A stretch of DNA of 64,000 bases, taken from assembly GCF_900101025.1 (NCBI RefSeq), contig NZ_FMUH01000001.1:992001-1056000 (forward strand). The letters are read 5' to 3'. Below, piece after piece: positions 26,495 to 35,878 of the stretch. The translations under genes were made by a program, and so were the position numbers. Origin of the DNA: Klenkia marina (GTDB taxonomy: Bacteria; Actinomycetota; Actinomycetes; Mycobacteriales; Geodermatophilaceae). Position 1 is the first letter of the stretch. Every line of letters begins with the position of its first letter. The notes under the pieces are model-generated. The model was given only the letters and a program-made list of their open reading frames with translations, made no database searches and was not told the origin of the DNA.

Positions 26495-27703
26495 ATGGAG
26501 CCCAACCCGACGCCGACGCTCGTCGACCGGGCACGTGCGCACCCCTTCCGGGTCGACCTGGCCCTGGTGGTCACGGTGCTGCTGGTCGGCGCGGCCGTCG
26601 GCGCTGCGGACATCGGCGGTCCGGCCGAGGTCGTCGTGACCCTGGGGCTGATCGTCCCGCTGGCCTGGCGGCGGGTCGCGCCGGTGCCGGCCGCCGCCGC
26701 CGTCCTCGTCGTCGGGCTCCTGCAGATCCTGCTGACCAGCCAGTTCCTCGTCGCCAACGTCGCGGTGCCGATCATGATCTACGCCCTGGCCGCCTACGGA
26801 CCCCGCTGGGCCGAGCGCGCCGGGCTCGTGCTCGGCCTGCTGGGGGCCGGGGTGGCTGCCCTGCGCTACTTCGGCGGGCCGTTCAACAGCGGCTACTACG
26901 ACTCCTACGTCGGCGGCCTGTTCGAGCTGGCCGTCACCGCCGGCGCCATCGGGGTGCTGGTGGTGGCCTGCTGGTCGATGGGGCTGGTCAAGCGCGGCCG
27001 GCTGCAGCGCGAGGCCGCCATGCGCGAGCGTGCCCAGCTGCTGGAGCTCGAGCGCGACCAGGAGGTGCGGCTGGCCGCCTCCACCGAGCGGGCCCGCATC
27101 GCCCGAGAGATGCACGACGTCGTCGCCCACTCCCTGTCGGTGGTGATCGCCCAGGCCGACGGCGGCCGGTACGCCGGCCGCACCGACCCGGAGGCCGCCG
27201 TCGGGGCGCTCGAGCAGATCTCGGCCACCGGCCGGCAGGCCCTGGCCGACATGCGCTCGCTGCTGGGCGTGCTGCGCGAGGGCGACGCGCAGGAGTTCGC
27301 CCCGCAACCCGACGTCGCCGCCATCCCGGCGCTGGTCGAGGACGTGCGGCGCAGCGGTCTGGACGTCGACCTGCTCACCGAGGGCGAGCCGGTCGACCTG
27401 GCGGGCGGCACCCAGCTGGCCGCCTACCGCATCGTGCAGGAGTCGCTGACCAACGTGCTCAAGCACGCCGGCCCGGCCAGCCGCGCCTGGGTCCGCCTGC
27501 AGTGGCGGCCCGACGCGCTGGAGGTCTCGGTGCTCGACGACGGGCGCGGTGCCGCCGCGATGGTGACCTCCGACGGCCACGGCCAGGGCGTGCTGGGGAT
27601 GCACGAGCGCGCCGCGCTGCACGGCGGCCGGCTGGAGACCGGACCCCGGCACGGCGGCGGGTTCGGTGTGCACGCGGTGCTGCCCTACCGTCGACGCCGA
27701 TGA
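26495..27703 (+). CDS. NarL-type sensor histidine kinase
   Basis: This 402-residue membrane kinase has about five transmembrane helices (residues 20-165) and a short coiled region (LLELERDQEVRLA). The HisKA_3 dimerisation domain ERARIAREMHDVVAHSLSVV carries the phospho-accepting His207. A HATPase domain follows (YRIVQESLTNVLKHA, LDDGRGAAA, GVLGMHERA). There is no large extracellular loop, so it may sense within the membrane, as many antibiotic or envelope-stress sensors do. GTG and ATG codons are adjacent at the start; I used the ATG. The response regulator overlaps its stop by 4 bases. Confidence 0.92.
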   Translation: MEPNPTPTLVDRARAHPFRVDLALVVTVLLVGAAVGAADIGGPAEVVVTLGLIVPLAWRRVAPVPAAAAVLVVGLLQILLTSQFLVANVAVPIMIYALAAYGPRWAERAGLVLGLLGAGVAALRYFGGPFNSGYYDSYVGGLFELAVTAGAIGVLVVACWSMGLVKRGRLQREAAMRERAQLLELERDQEVRLAASTERARIAREMHDVVAHSLSVVIAQADGGRYAGRTDPEAAVGALEQISATGRQALADMRSLLGVLREGDAQEFAPQPDVAAIPALVEDVRRSGLDVDLLTEGEPVDLAGGTQLAAYRIVQESLTNVLKHAGPASRAWVRLQWRPDALEVSVLDDGRGAAAMVTSDGHGQGVLGMHERAALHGGRLETGPRHGGGFGVHAVLPYRRRR

Positions 27704-28395
27704 CGGTCAGGGTGGTGCTGGTCGACGACCAGCAGATGGTGCGCGCCGGGTTCCGCATGGTCATCGACTCGCAGCCCGACCTCGAGGTGGTCGGCGAGGC
27801 CGGGGACGGCGCGGCCGCGGTCGAGCTGCTGCGCCGCACCCCGGCCGACGTCGTCCTCATGGACATCCGCATGCCCGGCACCGACGGCATCGAGGCCACC
27901 CGGCAGGTGACCGCGCTGCCCGAGCCGCCGCGGGTCGTCGTCCTCACGACCTTCGACCTCGACGAGTACGTCGTGGCCGCCATCGGGGCCGGGGCCAGCG
28001 GGTTCCTGCTCAAGGACGCCGCCCCCGAGGAGATGCTGGCCGCGCTGCGGACGGTGCACGCCGGGGACTCGGTGATCGCGGCCAGCTCGACCCGGCGGCT
28101 GCTGCAGCACGTGGCGCCGCTGCTGCGCGGCGGCGCGCCGGCGGCCCACGGGGGCCCCGACCCCGCGCTGGCCGAGCTGACGCCGCGCGAGACCGAGGTG
28201 CTCGTGCAGATGGCCTACGGGGCCTCCAACACCGAGATCGCCCGGGGCCTGTTCGTCAGCGAGGCGACCGTGAAGACGCACGTCGGGCGGGTGCTGGCCA
28301 AGACCGGCAGCCGCGACCGGGTGCAGGCGGTGGTGCTGGCGTTCCGCTCGGGGCTGGTGCACCCGGGCGACCTGCTGCGCGACGCAGCTCCCTGA
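27700..28395 (+). CDS. LuxR/NarL-family response regulator
   Basis: This 231-residue two-domain regulator has a receiver with LVDDQQMVRAGFRMVI, phospho-acceptor Asp55 in VVLMDIRMPG, and conserved TTF and K(D) near GFLLKDAAPEEML. A C-terminal LuxR-type helix-turn-helix follows (LTPRETEVLVQMAYGASNTE and GLFVSEATVKTHVGRVLAK). ATGA overlap with the kinase indicates coupled synthesis as a cognate pair. The likely target is the downstream lipoprotein and exporter operon, as such pairs often control adjacent MacAB-type transporters; this is inference. Confidence 0.93.
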   Translation: MTVRVVLVDDQQMVRAGFRMVIDSQPDLEVVGEAGDGAAAVELLRRTPADVVLMDIRMPGTDGIEATRQVTALPEPPRVVVLTTFDLDEYVVAAIGAGASGFLLKDAAPEEMLAALRTVHAGDSVIAASSTRRLLQHVAPLLRGGAPAAHGGPDPALAELTPRETEVLVQMAYGASNTEIARGLFVSEATVKTHVGRVLAKTGSRDRVQAVVLAFRSGLVHPGDLLRDAAP

Positions 28396-28496
28396 TCCCT
28401 GGGGCGGACCTGCGAATCCGCCCCCGGTATGACGCCGAGCGGTCTCGGATTGTCCTACGGTGCTCCCACAACCGCCACCCGGAGGAGCCCGACCCC

Positions 28497-29504
28497 ATGC
28501 GCACACGCCGCCTGACCGCCACCCTGGCCGCCTTCGGCACCGCCGCCGTCGTCCTCGCCGGGTGCTCCTCGTCGCCCGAGAAGGGCGACGACGCCGCCGC
28601 CGAGCAGGAGTCCCCGCTCAGCGAGTACCTCAGCGCGGTCTGGGGCGGCGACCTCTCGCCCGAGGAGCAGCAGGCGCAGTACGACGAGCAGAACCGGCAG
28701 ATCGAGGAGACGGTCGCCGACTGCATGGTCGAGCAGGGCTTCGAGTACGTCCCCAACACCTCGAACGGCGGGTCGATCAGCACCAGCGAGGACGTCGTGT
28801 GGGAGCCCGACGACCGCGAGTGGGTCGAGCAGTGGGGCTACGGCGCGGTCGACAACCCGTACAACGACCAGCCCACCTCCGAGGAGGACGAGTACGTCGA
28901 CCCCAACGCCGACTACGTCGAGAGCCTCTCGGAGTCCGAGCAGACCGCCTACTACGAGGCGCTCAACGGCCCGCAGGCCTCCGAGGAGGACCAGGCGGCC
29001 ATGGAGGACGGCACCTACGAGTACGACTGGACGAAGTCCGGCTGCTACGGCGCGGCCCAGCACGAGGTCTACGAGGAGGGCGACCCCACGCAGTCCGAGG
29101 AGTTCAAGCCCCTCATGGACGCGATGAACCAGTTGTGGGAGCAGACCACCAGCGACCCGGCCATGGTCGAGCTCGACGCCGCGTGGTCGGCCTGCATGGA
29201 GGCCGCCGGGCACGGGGGCTTCGCCACCCAGTCCGAGGCGCAGAACTCGATCTACGACGAGCAGAACAAGCTGTACGAGGACGCCGCACCCGCCGAGGGC
29301 GAGGAGTACGTCGAGCCCGACCAGGCGGCCATGGACGCCCTCGGCGAGAAGGAGGTCGAGCTGGCCCTGGCCGACCTCGACTGCCGCGAGGAGACCGACT
29401 ACCGGCAGCAGGCGCAGGACATCCAGTTCGCCCTGGAGGAGCAGTTCATCGCCGACCACAAGAGCGAGCTGGAGGCCCTGAAGGCCGCCGCCGAGCAGGA
29501 CTGA
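28497..29504 (+). CDS. Acidic lipoprotein of unknown function
   Basis: This 335-residue protein is exported and lipid-anchored: Arg-rich signal peptide, hydrophobic core and lipobox LAGC with Cys23. The mature part is strongly acidic and Tyr/Gln/Glu-rich, with no recognised domain. A pentamer YDEQN occurs twice in similar surroundings (near residues 62 and 253). Five or so mature cysteines (for example DCMVEQG, SGCYGAA, SACMEAAG, DLDCREE) could form disulfides. GGAGGAG lies nine bases before the ATG. It precedes the exporter membrane-fusion gene by four bases, so it probably works with that transporter. Confidence 0.85.
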   Translation: MRTRRLTATLAAFGTAAVVLAGCSSSPEKGDDAAAEQESPLSEYLSAVWGGDLSPEEQQAQYDEQNRQIEETVADCMVEQGFEYVPNTSNGGSISTSEDVVWEPDDREWVEQWGYGAVDNPYNDQPTSEEDEYVDPNADYVESLSESEQTAYYEALNGPQASEEDQAAMEDGTYEYDWTKSGCYGAAQHEVYEEGDPTQSEEFKPLMDAMNQLWEQTTSDPAMVELDAAWSACMEAAGHGGFATQSEAQNSIYDEQNKLYEDAAPAEGEEYVEPDQAAMDALGEKEVELALADLDCREETDYRQQAQDIQFALEEQFIADHKSELEALKAAAEQD

Positions 29505-29508
29505 CCCG

Positions 29509-31068
29509 GTGACCCGACCCGACGAACCCGGCACCACCCCCCTGCCCGCGGCCGATGCCGACGAGACCCCGGCTCCCCCCGGGCGGTTCGCCGCGTGGAC
29601 GAGCCTGGCCCGGCGCAACCGGGCGCTGTGGGTCACCGCGGCCGTCGCCGTGGTCGCCCTGGTCGCCGGGCTCGTGCTGGGCCGGTACGTGTTCACCCCG
29701 GACGACGCCGCGGCGCAGACCCCCGAGCCGGGCCTGGTCACCGCGCCGGTCGAGCTCGGGCAGCTGAGCAACGACGTCGTCATCCGCGGCGAGGTGGGCT
29801 ACGCCGACCCCGTCGAGGTCACCGTCGACACCTCCGGGTTGTCGGGTCCCGCGGTGGTCACCGGGCAGGTGCCCGAGGTGGGTGCCGAGCTGGGCCCGCT
29901 GTCGGTCGCCCTGGAGCTGGCCGGGCGGCCGGTCGTCGTCCTGCCCGGCGAGCTGCCGGCCTACCGCACGCTGCGGTTCGGGGTCTCCGGCCCCGACGTC
30001 GTCCAGTTCAAGGAGGCCATGCGGGCCGTCGGGCTCGACGCCGGCGACCCGGCGAACGACGTGTTCGACCGCACCGCGGCCGACGCCGTGGCCTCGCTCT
30101 ACGCCCAGGCCGGCTACCCGGCCCCGGCCGGCGAGGAGGGCGCCGCAGAAGGGGTCGCCGCCGCTCAGGAGGGCGTCCGGTCGGCCCAGCAGTCGCTCAC
30201 CGCGGCCCAGGCCGAGCTGACGGCCAAGCGCGCCGGCCCGTCGGCCGTCGACGTGCGGACGGCGGACAACGCGGTCGCCAGCGCCCAGCGGGCCCTGGAC
30301 ACCGCCCTGGCCACCACCCCCGAGGACGCCGCGACCATCGGTGACCTGCGCGACGCCCTGGCCCTGGCCCAGCTGCAGCGCCAGCAGCTGAACGCCGCAC
30401 CGAACACCACGGCCGAGCAGGCGGCGGTCACCAGCGCGCAGAACGCGGTCTCCGACGCCCAGGACGCCCTGGCCGTCGCCCAGCAGGAGGCGCTGCCCGC
30501 GCTGCCGGCCGGCGAGATCCTGTACCTCACCCAGCTGCCCCGCCGCGTCGACGCCACCGAGCTGAAGCGCGGTGCGGTGCTCGAGGGCACGGCCATGACC
30601 GTCTCGGGCGCCACCCTCGGCCTGTCGGGCACGGTCGCCCCCGCCGACGCCCGGCTGCTGACCCCCGGCATGACCGCGGCCTTCGACCTGCCCGACGGCG
30701 GCGAGGCCACCGCCACCATCGGCACGATCACCCCCGGCGACGACGCCGAGGCCCGGGCCACGGTCGCGCTCACCCCGGCCGACCTCACCCCCGAGCAGGT
30801 CACGGCGTTGCAGGGCACCAACGTGCGCGTCGTCATCCCGGTGGGGGCCACCGAGGGCGACGTCCTCTCGGTGCCGCTGGCCGCCCTGACCGCCGGGCCG
30901 GGCGGGGAGTCCCGCGTGGAGGTCGTGGACGGCGACCCCCGCGACGGCGACCGGGCCGAGACCCACCTGGTCACCGTCGAGACCGGGCTGGCCGCCGACG
31001 GCGCGGTGGAGATCCGGCCGAGCGGGGACGACCTCGGCGAGGGCGACCTCGTCGTGGTCGGCAGATGA
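29509..31068 (+). CDS. Membrane-fusion (MacA/HlyD-like) protein with peptidoglycan-binding segment
   Basis: This 519-residue protein has one N-terminal transmembrane helix (about residues 37-58) and a long extracytoplasmic part. A peptidoglycan-binding-like segment (VVQFKEAMRAVGLDAGDPANDVF) is followed by a coiled coil (about residues 200-320, Ala/Gln-rich heptads) and beta-rich lipoyl and barrel regions. This arrangement is typical of actinobacterial adaptor subunits encoded with MacB-like exporters. The GTG start lies four bases after the lipoprotein stop. The ATPase start overlaps its stop by 4 bases. Confidence 0.87.
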   Translation: MTRPDEPGTTPLPAADADETPAPPGRFAAWTSLARRNRALWVTAAVAVVALVAGLVLGRYVFTPDDAAAQTPEPGLVTAPVELGQLSNDVVIRGEVGYADPVEVTVDTSGLSGPAVVTGQVPEVGAELGPLSVALELAGRPVVVLPGELPAYRTLRFGVSGPDVVQFKEAMRAVGLDAGDPANDVFDRTAADAVASLYAQAGYPAPAGEEGAAEGVAAAQEGVRSAQQSLTAAQAELTAKRAGPSAVDVRTADNAVASAQRALDTALATTPEDAATIGDLRDALALAQLQRQQLNAAPNTTAEQAAVTSAQNAVSDAQDALAVAQQEALPALPAGEILYLTQLPRRVDATELKRGAVLEGTAMTVSGATLGLSGTVAPADARLLTPGMTAAFDLPDGGEATATIGTITPGDDAEARATVALTPADLTPEQVTALQGTNVRVVIPVGATEGDVLSVPLAALTAGPGGESRVEVVDGDPRDGDRAETHLVTVETGLAADGAVEIRPSGDDLGEGDLVVVGR

Positions 31069-31781
31069 CCGCGCCGACGACGGTCTCCGCACCGGAGGAC
31101 GTCGAGGCGCCCGTCCCGGCGATCGAGCTGCGCGACGTCACCCGCTCGTTCCCCGGCCCGCCCGAGGTGCAGGCGCTCAAGGGCGTGAACCTGACGGTGC
31201 CCGACGGCGACTACCTGTCGATCATCGGGCCCAGCGGGTCGGGCAAGTCCACGATGCTCAACCTGCTCGGCCTGCTCGACCGGCCGACCGTCGGGGAGTA
31301 CCGGCTCGGCGGCGTGCTCACCAGCACCCTGACCGAGGACGAGCGGGCCGCCCTGCGGGCCCGTCAGCTGGGCTTCGTGTTCCAGGCGTTCCACCTGATG
31401 TCCCGGCGCTCGGTGCTGGACAACGTCATGCTGCCGATGCTCTACGCCGGCACCCCGCGCGCCGAGCGCGAGCCCCGGGCCCGCGAGGCGCTCCAGCGGG
31501 TTGGCCTGAGCCACCGCATGGGCTTCCTGCCCGGCCGGCTCTCGGGCGGTGAGCGCCAGCGCGTGGCGGTGGCCCGGGCGGTGGCCACCCGGCCGCGGGT
31601 GCTGCTGGCCGACGAGCCCACCGGCAACCTGGACCAGACGACGACCGGCGAGATCATGGCGCTGTTCGAGGAGCTGCACGCCGACGGCCTCACGCTGGTG
31701 CTCATCACCCACGACGGCGGGGTCGCCCGGCGCGCCCACCGCCGCATCCGGCTCACCGACGGCCGCGCGGAGGAGGTGTGA
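31065..31781 (+). CDS. ABC exporter ATPase (MacB/LolD type)
   Basis: This 238-residue ATPase has Walker A GPSGSGKSTM, Q-loop FVFQAFHLM, signature LSGGERQRVAVARAV, Walker B VLLADEPTGNLD and H-loop ITHD, all intact. MacB/LolD-type ATPases do not import; they drive mechanotransmission for efflux or envelope processes. ATGA overlap with the adaptor and GTGA overlap with the permease make a tightly coupled trio. A substrate such as a peptide, lipid or antibiotic is not predictable. Confidence 0.93.
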   Translation: MTAPTTVSAPEDVEAPVPAIELRDVTRSFPGPPEVQALKGVNLTVPDGDYLSIIGPSGSGKSTMLNLLGLLDRPTVGEYRLGGVLTSTLTEDERAALRARQLGFVFQAFHLMSRRSVLDNVMLPMLYAGTPRAEREPRAREALQRVGLSHRMGFLPGRLSGGERQRVAVARAVATRPRVLLADEPTGNLDQTTTGEIMALFEELHADGLTLVLITHDGGVARRAHRRIRLTDGRAEEV

Positions 31782-33061
31782 GGCTGCGCCGCGCCCCCGC
31801 CGCCGTGCGCCCCGAGGTGGTGGAGAAGGTGCCCGCCGCCGACCGGTTCACCCTCGCCGACCTGCTGGGCGAGGCCACCGCCGACATCGGGTCCCGTCCT
31901 GGCCGGCTGGTCACCACGATCGTCGGCACCGTGCTGGGGGTGGCCGCGCTCATCGCCACCATCGGCTTCGCGCAGACCGCCGCCGGCCAGATCGCCCGGC
32001 AGTTCGACGCCGCCGCGGCCACGTCGCTGGTGGTCACCCCGTCGACCGCGCAGACCGGCGGTGCGAGCGGGTCCTCCGTCGCCACCGGGGTGCTGCCCTG
32101 GGACGCCGTCGACCGCATGGAGCGACTGGCCGGGGTGGACTCCGCGGCGCTGCTGGCCGAGCTGTCGCTGCCCGACGCGACCGTCACCGCCGTCGCCGTG
32201 AACGACCCCTCGCAGGCCCCACCCGCGCCCCCGGCGCTGTACGCGGCGTCGGCGGAGCTGCTGGACGCCGTGGGCGGCCACGTCGCCACCGGCCGGTTCT
32301 TCGACGCCGGGCACGACGCCCGCGCCGACCGCGTGGTGGTGCTCGGCAGCCGGGCCGCCGACCGCCTGGGCATCGAGCGGGTCGACAACCAGCCCTCGAT
32401 CTTCGTCGACGGCATCGCCTACGCGGTGCTCGGCGTCGTCGACCGCACCGACGTGCGCGGCGAGCTGCTCGACGCGGTGATCATGCCGACGGGCACCGCC
32501 CGCGCCGACGTCGGGCTGGCCACGCCCGGGGACCTGCAGGCCCGCATCGCCGTGGGCGCCGGCCCGCAGCTCAGCGAGCAGGCACCGCTCACCCTGGCCC
32601 CCGACGAGCCCGGCAGCCTGCAGGTGCAGGCGCCGTCGGCGCGGTCGCAGCTGGGCCAGGCGGTGCAGGCCGACGTCAACGGGGTGTTCGTGATCCTGTC
32701 GGTCATCGTGCTGCTGGCCGGCGGGGTCGGCATCACCAGCGTCACCATGCTGTCGGTCGTGGAGCGCACCGGCGAGATCGGCCTGCGCCGCGCGGTGGGC
32801 GCCACCGCGCGGCAGATCGCCGGGCAGTTCGTCGCCGAGTCGGTGGTGATCGGCCTGCTCGGCGGGCTGATCGGGGCCGCGGTGGGCGTGCTGGGCGTGG
32901 TCGCCATCTCGGTCGCCCGCGACTGGGCCCCGGTCGTCGACCCGTGGGTGGCGCTGGGCGGCATCGCCGTCGGCGCCGTCCTGGGGTTGCTCGCCGGGGG
33001 GCTCCCCGCCCGCCGGGCCGCCCGCATCGAGCCGGTCGAGGCCCTCCGCGGCGGCACCTGA
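31778..33061 (+). CDS. MacB/FtsX-type ABC permease
   Basis: This 427-residue permease has the MacB plan. One transmembrane helix lies near the N-terminus (LVTTIVGTVLGVAALIATIGF), followed by a large extracytoplasmic MacB-PCD domain (about residues 70-290). Three C-terminal helices follow with the coupling sequence RTGEIGLRRAVGATARQIAGQF. The GTG start overlaps the ATPase stop by 4 bases. It completes a two-component system, lipoprotein, adaptor, ATPase and permease locus. Confidence 0.92.
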   Translation: MRLRRAPAAVRPEVVEKVPAADRFTLADLLGEATADIGSRPGRLVTTIVGTVLGVAALIATIGFAQTAAGQIARQFDAAAATSLVVTPSTAQTGGASGSSVATGVLPWDAVDRMERLAGVDSAALLAELSLPDATVTAVAVNDPSQAPPAPPALYAASAELLDAVGGHVATGRFFDAGHDARADRVVVLGSRAADRLGIERVDNQPSIFVDGIAYAVLGVVDRTDVRGELLDAVIMPTGTARADVGLATPGDLQARIAVGAGPQLSEQAPLTLAPDEPGSLQVQAPSARSQLGQAVQADVNGVFVILSVIVLLAGGVGITSVTMLSVVERTGEIGLRRAVGATARQIAGQFVAESVVIGLLGGLIGAAVGVLGVVAISVARDWAPVVDPWVALGGIAVGAVLGLLAGGLPARRAARIEPVEALRGGT

Positions 33062-33094
33062 CGTCGCGGGGCCGCACGGGGTGACCCGGACGGG

Positions 33095-35878
33095 GTGGTG
33101 CGCAGCCGGGCGGCTCAGGTCGGCCGCCGGGGCGCCGATGGATCACGAGACCTGGAGACAGCGGGTCCCGTACGCATCCCCGAGGAGCCCCCGCTGAGCG
33201 CCACCGCACCCCGGTCCGCCGGACCGACCACCGCCGTCCGGGCGGTCGTCGCCGTGCTCGCCGTCGTGGCCCTGTGCCGGCTGCTGCTGCCGTCGGGCCC
33301 GGTCGCCGACCTCGCCTACCTGCTGGTCGTGACCGGGGCGGCGGCCGTGTCGTGGTGCGCGATCGCACGTGGCGGGCGAGCCGGCGGCTGGACGTCGGCG
33401 GGGGTGACGCTGTCGGCCACCGGGGACTGGCTGTGGCAGCTGCTGACGTGGGCAGGGGCGGACACCGACGTCTCGGTCGCCGACCTCGCCTACCTGGCCT
33501 CCTACCTGGCCATCGGCATCGGGCTGCGCCGGGTGCTCGACGGCGTCCCGGGGTCGCGCTTCGACCGGTTCGTCGACACCTCGGCGGTGTTCCTGGTCGT
33601 GGTGTACCTCGAGTGGCTCCTCGTGCTGCGGCACACCGTCGAGGACGACGCGCTCACCCCGCTGGTCCGCACCGTGACGGCCGCCTACCCGGTGCTGGAC
33701 GCGTGGCTGCTCGCCCTGGTGGTGCGGTTGTGGTTCGTCCGCACCACGCTGCGCGCCGAGGCCGGCTGGGTCGCCGCCGGCGCCACCGCCCTGTTCGTGT
33801 CCGACCTCGCCTACCTGGTGACCGGGCAGACCTCCGTCGGCCTCGACGTCGGGTGGACCCTGGGGGCCCTGGCCCTGGCGGTGTCGGTGTGGGCCGCCGG
33901 CGCCCCGGTCGCCAGCCCGGGCACCGACGCCGCCGACCGGGTCGCGGCGTCGCCGGCCGTCTCCCGGTCACAGGTCGCCCTCGCCCTGGCGCCCCTGGTG
34001 CTCCCGGGCGTCGTCGAGCTGGTGGCCTTCCGGGACGGACCGGACGTCGACCCCGTCCCGGGCATCCTGCTGACCGGCGCGATGGTCGCGCTGGCCTTCG
34101 CCCGGGCCACGCGGCTGCTCCGCCAGCAGTCGCTCCTGCGCCGGGCCCTGGAGCTGCGGGCGCGCCGGGCCTCCGCCCTGGCGGCCGACTCCGCCGACGC
34201 GCTCGTCGTCGTCGACCCCACCGGGGTCCCCCTGGGCGGCCTCGGGCTCCCGGCGCCCTCGGCACTCTGGGCCGCGGTCGGTGCGGCCGACCCCGCCGGA
34301 CGCCGCGACCTGCTGGAACGGGCCGGGCGGTCGCCGGGACGGGTGTGCTCCGCCGAGCTGCCCGGTGCCGACGGCACCTGGGTGCAGCTGCGCGTGGTGG
34401 ACCGTTCGGCCGAGCCCGACGTGGGGGGCCTGGTGGTGACCCTGCAGGACGTCACCGACCGGCGCCGCATGCAGGACGAGCTGGCCCACCAGGCGTTCCA
34501 CGACGTGCTCACCGGGCTGGCCAACCGCGCGCTGTTCGACGACCGGGTCACGCACGCCCTCGCCCGCACCGGCCGCACGGGGGTCGACCCGACGGTGCTG
34601 TCGCTGGACCTCGACGGGTTCAAGGCGGTCAACGACACCCTGGGCCACCCCGCGGGCGACGAGCTCCTCCGCCAGGTGGCCACCCGGCTGCTGGACCAGG
34701 TGCGACCCGCGGACACCGTGGCCCGGTTGGGCGGCGACGAGTTCGCCGTCCTGCTGGAACCGGGTCGGGGCGACACCCCGGAGGACCACCGGGCCGTGGC
34801 CGACCGGCTGCTCGCCGCGCTGACCCCGCCGTTCACGGTGGCGGGTCGGACGGTGCGGGTCGGTGTCAGCATCGGGCTGGCGACGGCCGACCCCGACGAG
34901 GACCCCAGCACCGGGTACCTGCTCCGGGACGCCGACACCGCGCTGTACCGGGCGAAGAGGGCGGGGAAGGCCCGCGTCGTCGTCTTCGAGCCCGGCATGC
35001 GTGCCGAGCTCGAGCTGCACACCCAGCTGGCCGCCGACCTGCCCACCGCGTTGGCGGCCGGGCAGCTGCGCGTGGTCTACCAACCCGTCGTCGACCTCTC
35101 CACCGGCGCGCTGCAGAGCTTCGAGGCGTTGCTGCGCTGGGAGCACCCCACCCTGGGGTCGGTCTCCCCGGCGGTGTTCATCCCGATCGCCGAGGAGAGC
35201 GGGGTGGTCGTGGAGATCGGCCGGTGGGTGCTGCAGCAGGCCTGCGCGACCGCGGCCGCCTGGCGCTCGGGGCCCGCGGCCTCGCCGGTGACCATCGCGG
35301 TCAACCTCTCGTCCCGCCAGCTGGAGGCGCCGGGGCTGGTCGCCGAGGTGGCCGACGTGCTGGCCGGGAGCGGGCTGGCCCCGCAGGCGCTGTGCCTGGA
35401 GCTGACCGAGACCGCCCTGGTCGACGACACCGACCACGCCGCACGCACGCTGGGCCGGCTGCGCGAGCTGGGCGTGCGCATCGCGGTGGACGACTTCGGC
35501 ACCGGCTACTCGTCGCTGACCCACCTGCGCCGGTTCCCCATCGACGTGCTGAAGATCGACCGGTCGTTCGTCAGCGGCCTGCGCCCCGGCGCCCCGGGGA
35601 CCCCGATCGTGCAGGGCCTGCTGGAGCTCGCCCGGGTGATGGGGCTCGACGTCGTCGCCGAGGGGGTCGAGTCCGAGCACCAGCGCGACCACCTCGCCGC
35701 CGAGGGCTGCCGGTCCGCCCAGGGCTGGCTCTTCTCCCCCGCCCTGGAGCGCGCCGAGGCCGACCTGCGGGTGGCCGCAGCGGCGTCCGTCGGGGCCGGT
35801 CGCGGGGCCGTCGCCGGCCCGGGGTGGTTCCATGGGCCGACGCCCGAACCCGTGGCAGGTACCGGCTCCGGCCGGTGA
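33095..35878 (+). CDS. Membrane-bound GGDEF-EAL cyclic di-GMP enzyme
   Basis: This protein of up to 927 residues has about nine hydrophobic helices (roughly residues 50-300), a short PAS-like linker, then GGDEF and EAL domains. The GGDEF loop RLGGDEF (near 546) is intact, with an RxxD inhibitory site (RPAD) five residues upstream. The EAL domain keeps EALLRW (near 677), AVNLSSRQ, ELTE, DDFGTGYSS, KIDRSFV, AEGVE and SAQG. Both cyclase and phosphodiesterase activity are therefore possible. The start is uncertain: I list the first in-frame GTG, but a CTG at 33194 has GAGGAG six bases upstream and would give 894 residues. The 3' end overlaps the STAS gene by 47 bases. Confidence 0.88.
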   Translation: MVRSRAAQVGRRGADGSRDLETAGPVRIPEEPPLSATAPRSAGPTTAVRAVVAVLAVVALCRLLLPSGPVADLAYLLVVTGAAAVSWCAIARGGRAGGWTSAGVTLSATGDWLWQLLTWAGADTDVSVADLAYLASYLAIGIGLRRVLDGVPGSRFDRFVDTSAVFLVVVYLEWLLVLRHTVEDDALTPLVRTVTAAYPVLDAWLLALVVRLWFVRTTLRAEAGWVAAGATALFVSDLAYLVTGQTSVGLDVGWTLGALALAVSVWAAGAPVASPGTDAADRVAASPAVSRSQVALALAPLVLPGVVELVAFRDGPDVDPVPGILLTGAMVALAFARATRLLRQQSLLRRALELRARRASALAADSADALVVVDPTGVPLGGLGLPAPSALWAAVGAADPAGRRDLLERAGRSPGRVCSAELPGADGTWVQLRVVDRSAEPDVGGLVVTLQDVTDRRRMQDELAHQAFHDVLTGLANRALFDDRVTHALARTGRTGVDPTVLSLDLDGFKAVNDTLGHPAGDELLRQVATRLLDQVRPADTVARLGGDEFAVLLEPGRGDTPEDHRAVADRLLAALTPPFTVAGRTVRVGVSIGLATADPDEDPSTGYLLRDADTALYRAKRAGKARVVVFEPGMRAELELHTQLAADLPTALAAGQLRVVYQPVVDLSTGALQSFEALLRWEHPTLGSVSPAVFIPIAEESGVVVEIGRWVLQQACATAAAWRSGPAASPVTIAVNLSSRQLEAPGLVAEVADVLAGSGLAPQALCLELTETALVDDTDHAARTLGRLRELGVRIAVDDFGTGYSSLTHLRRFPIDVLKIDRSFVSGLRPGAPGTPIVQGLLELARVMGLDVVAEGVESEHQRDHLAAEGCRSAQGWLFSPALERAEADLRVAAAASVGAGRGAVAGPGWFHGPTPEPVAGTGSGR

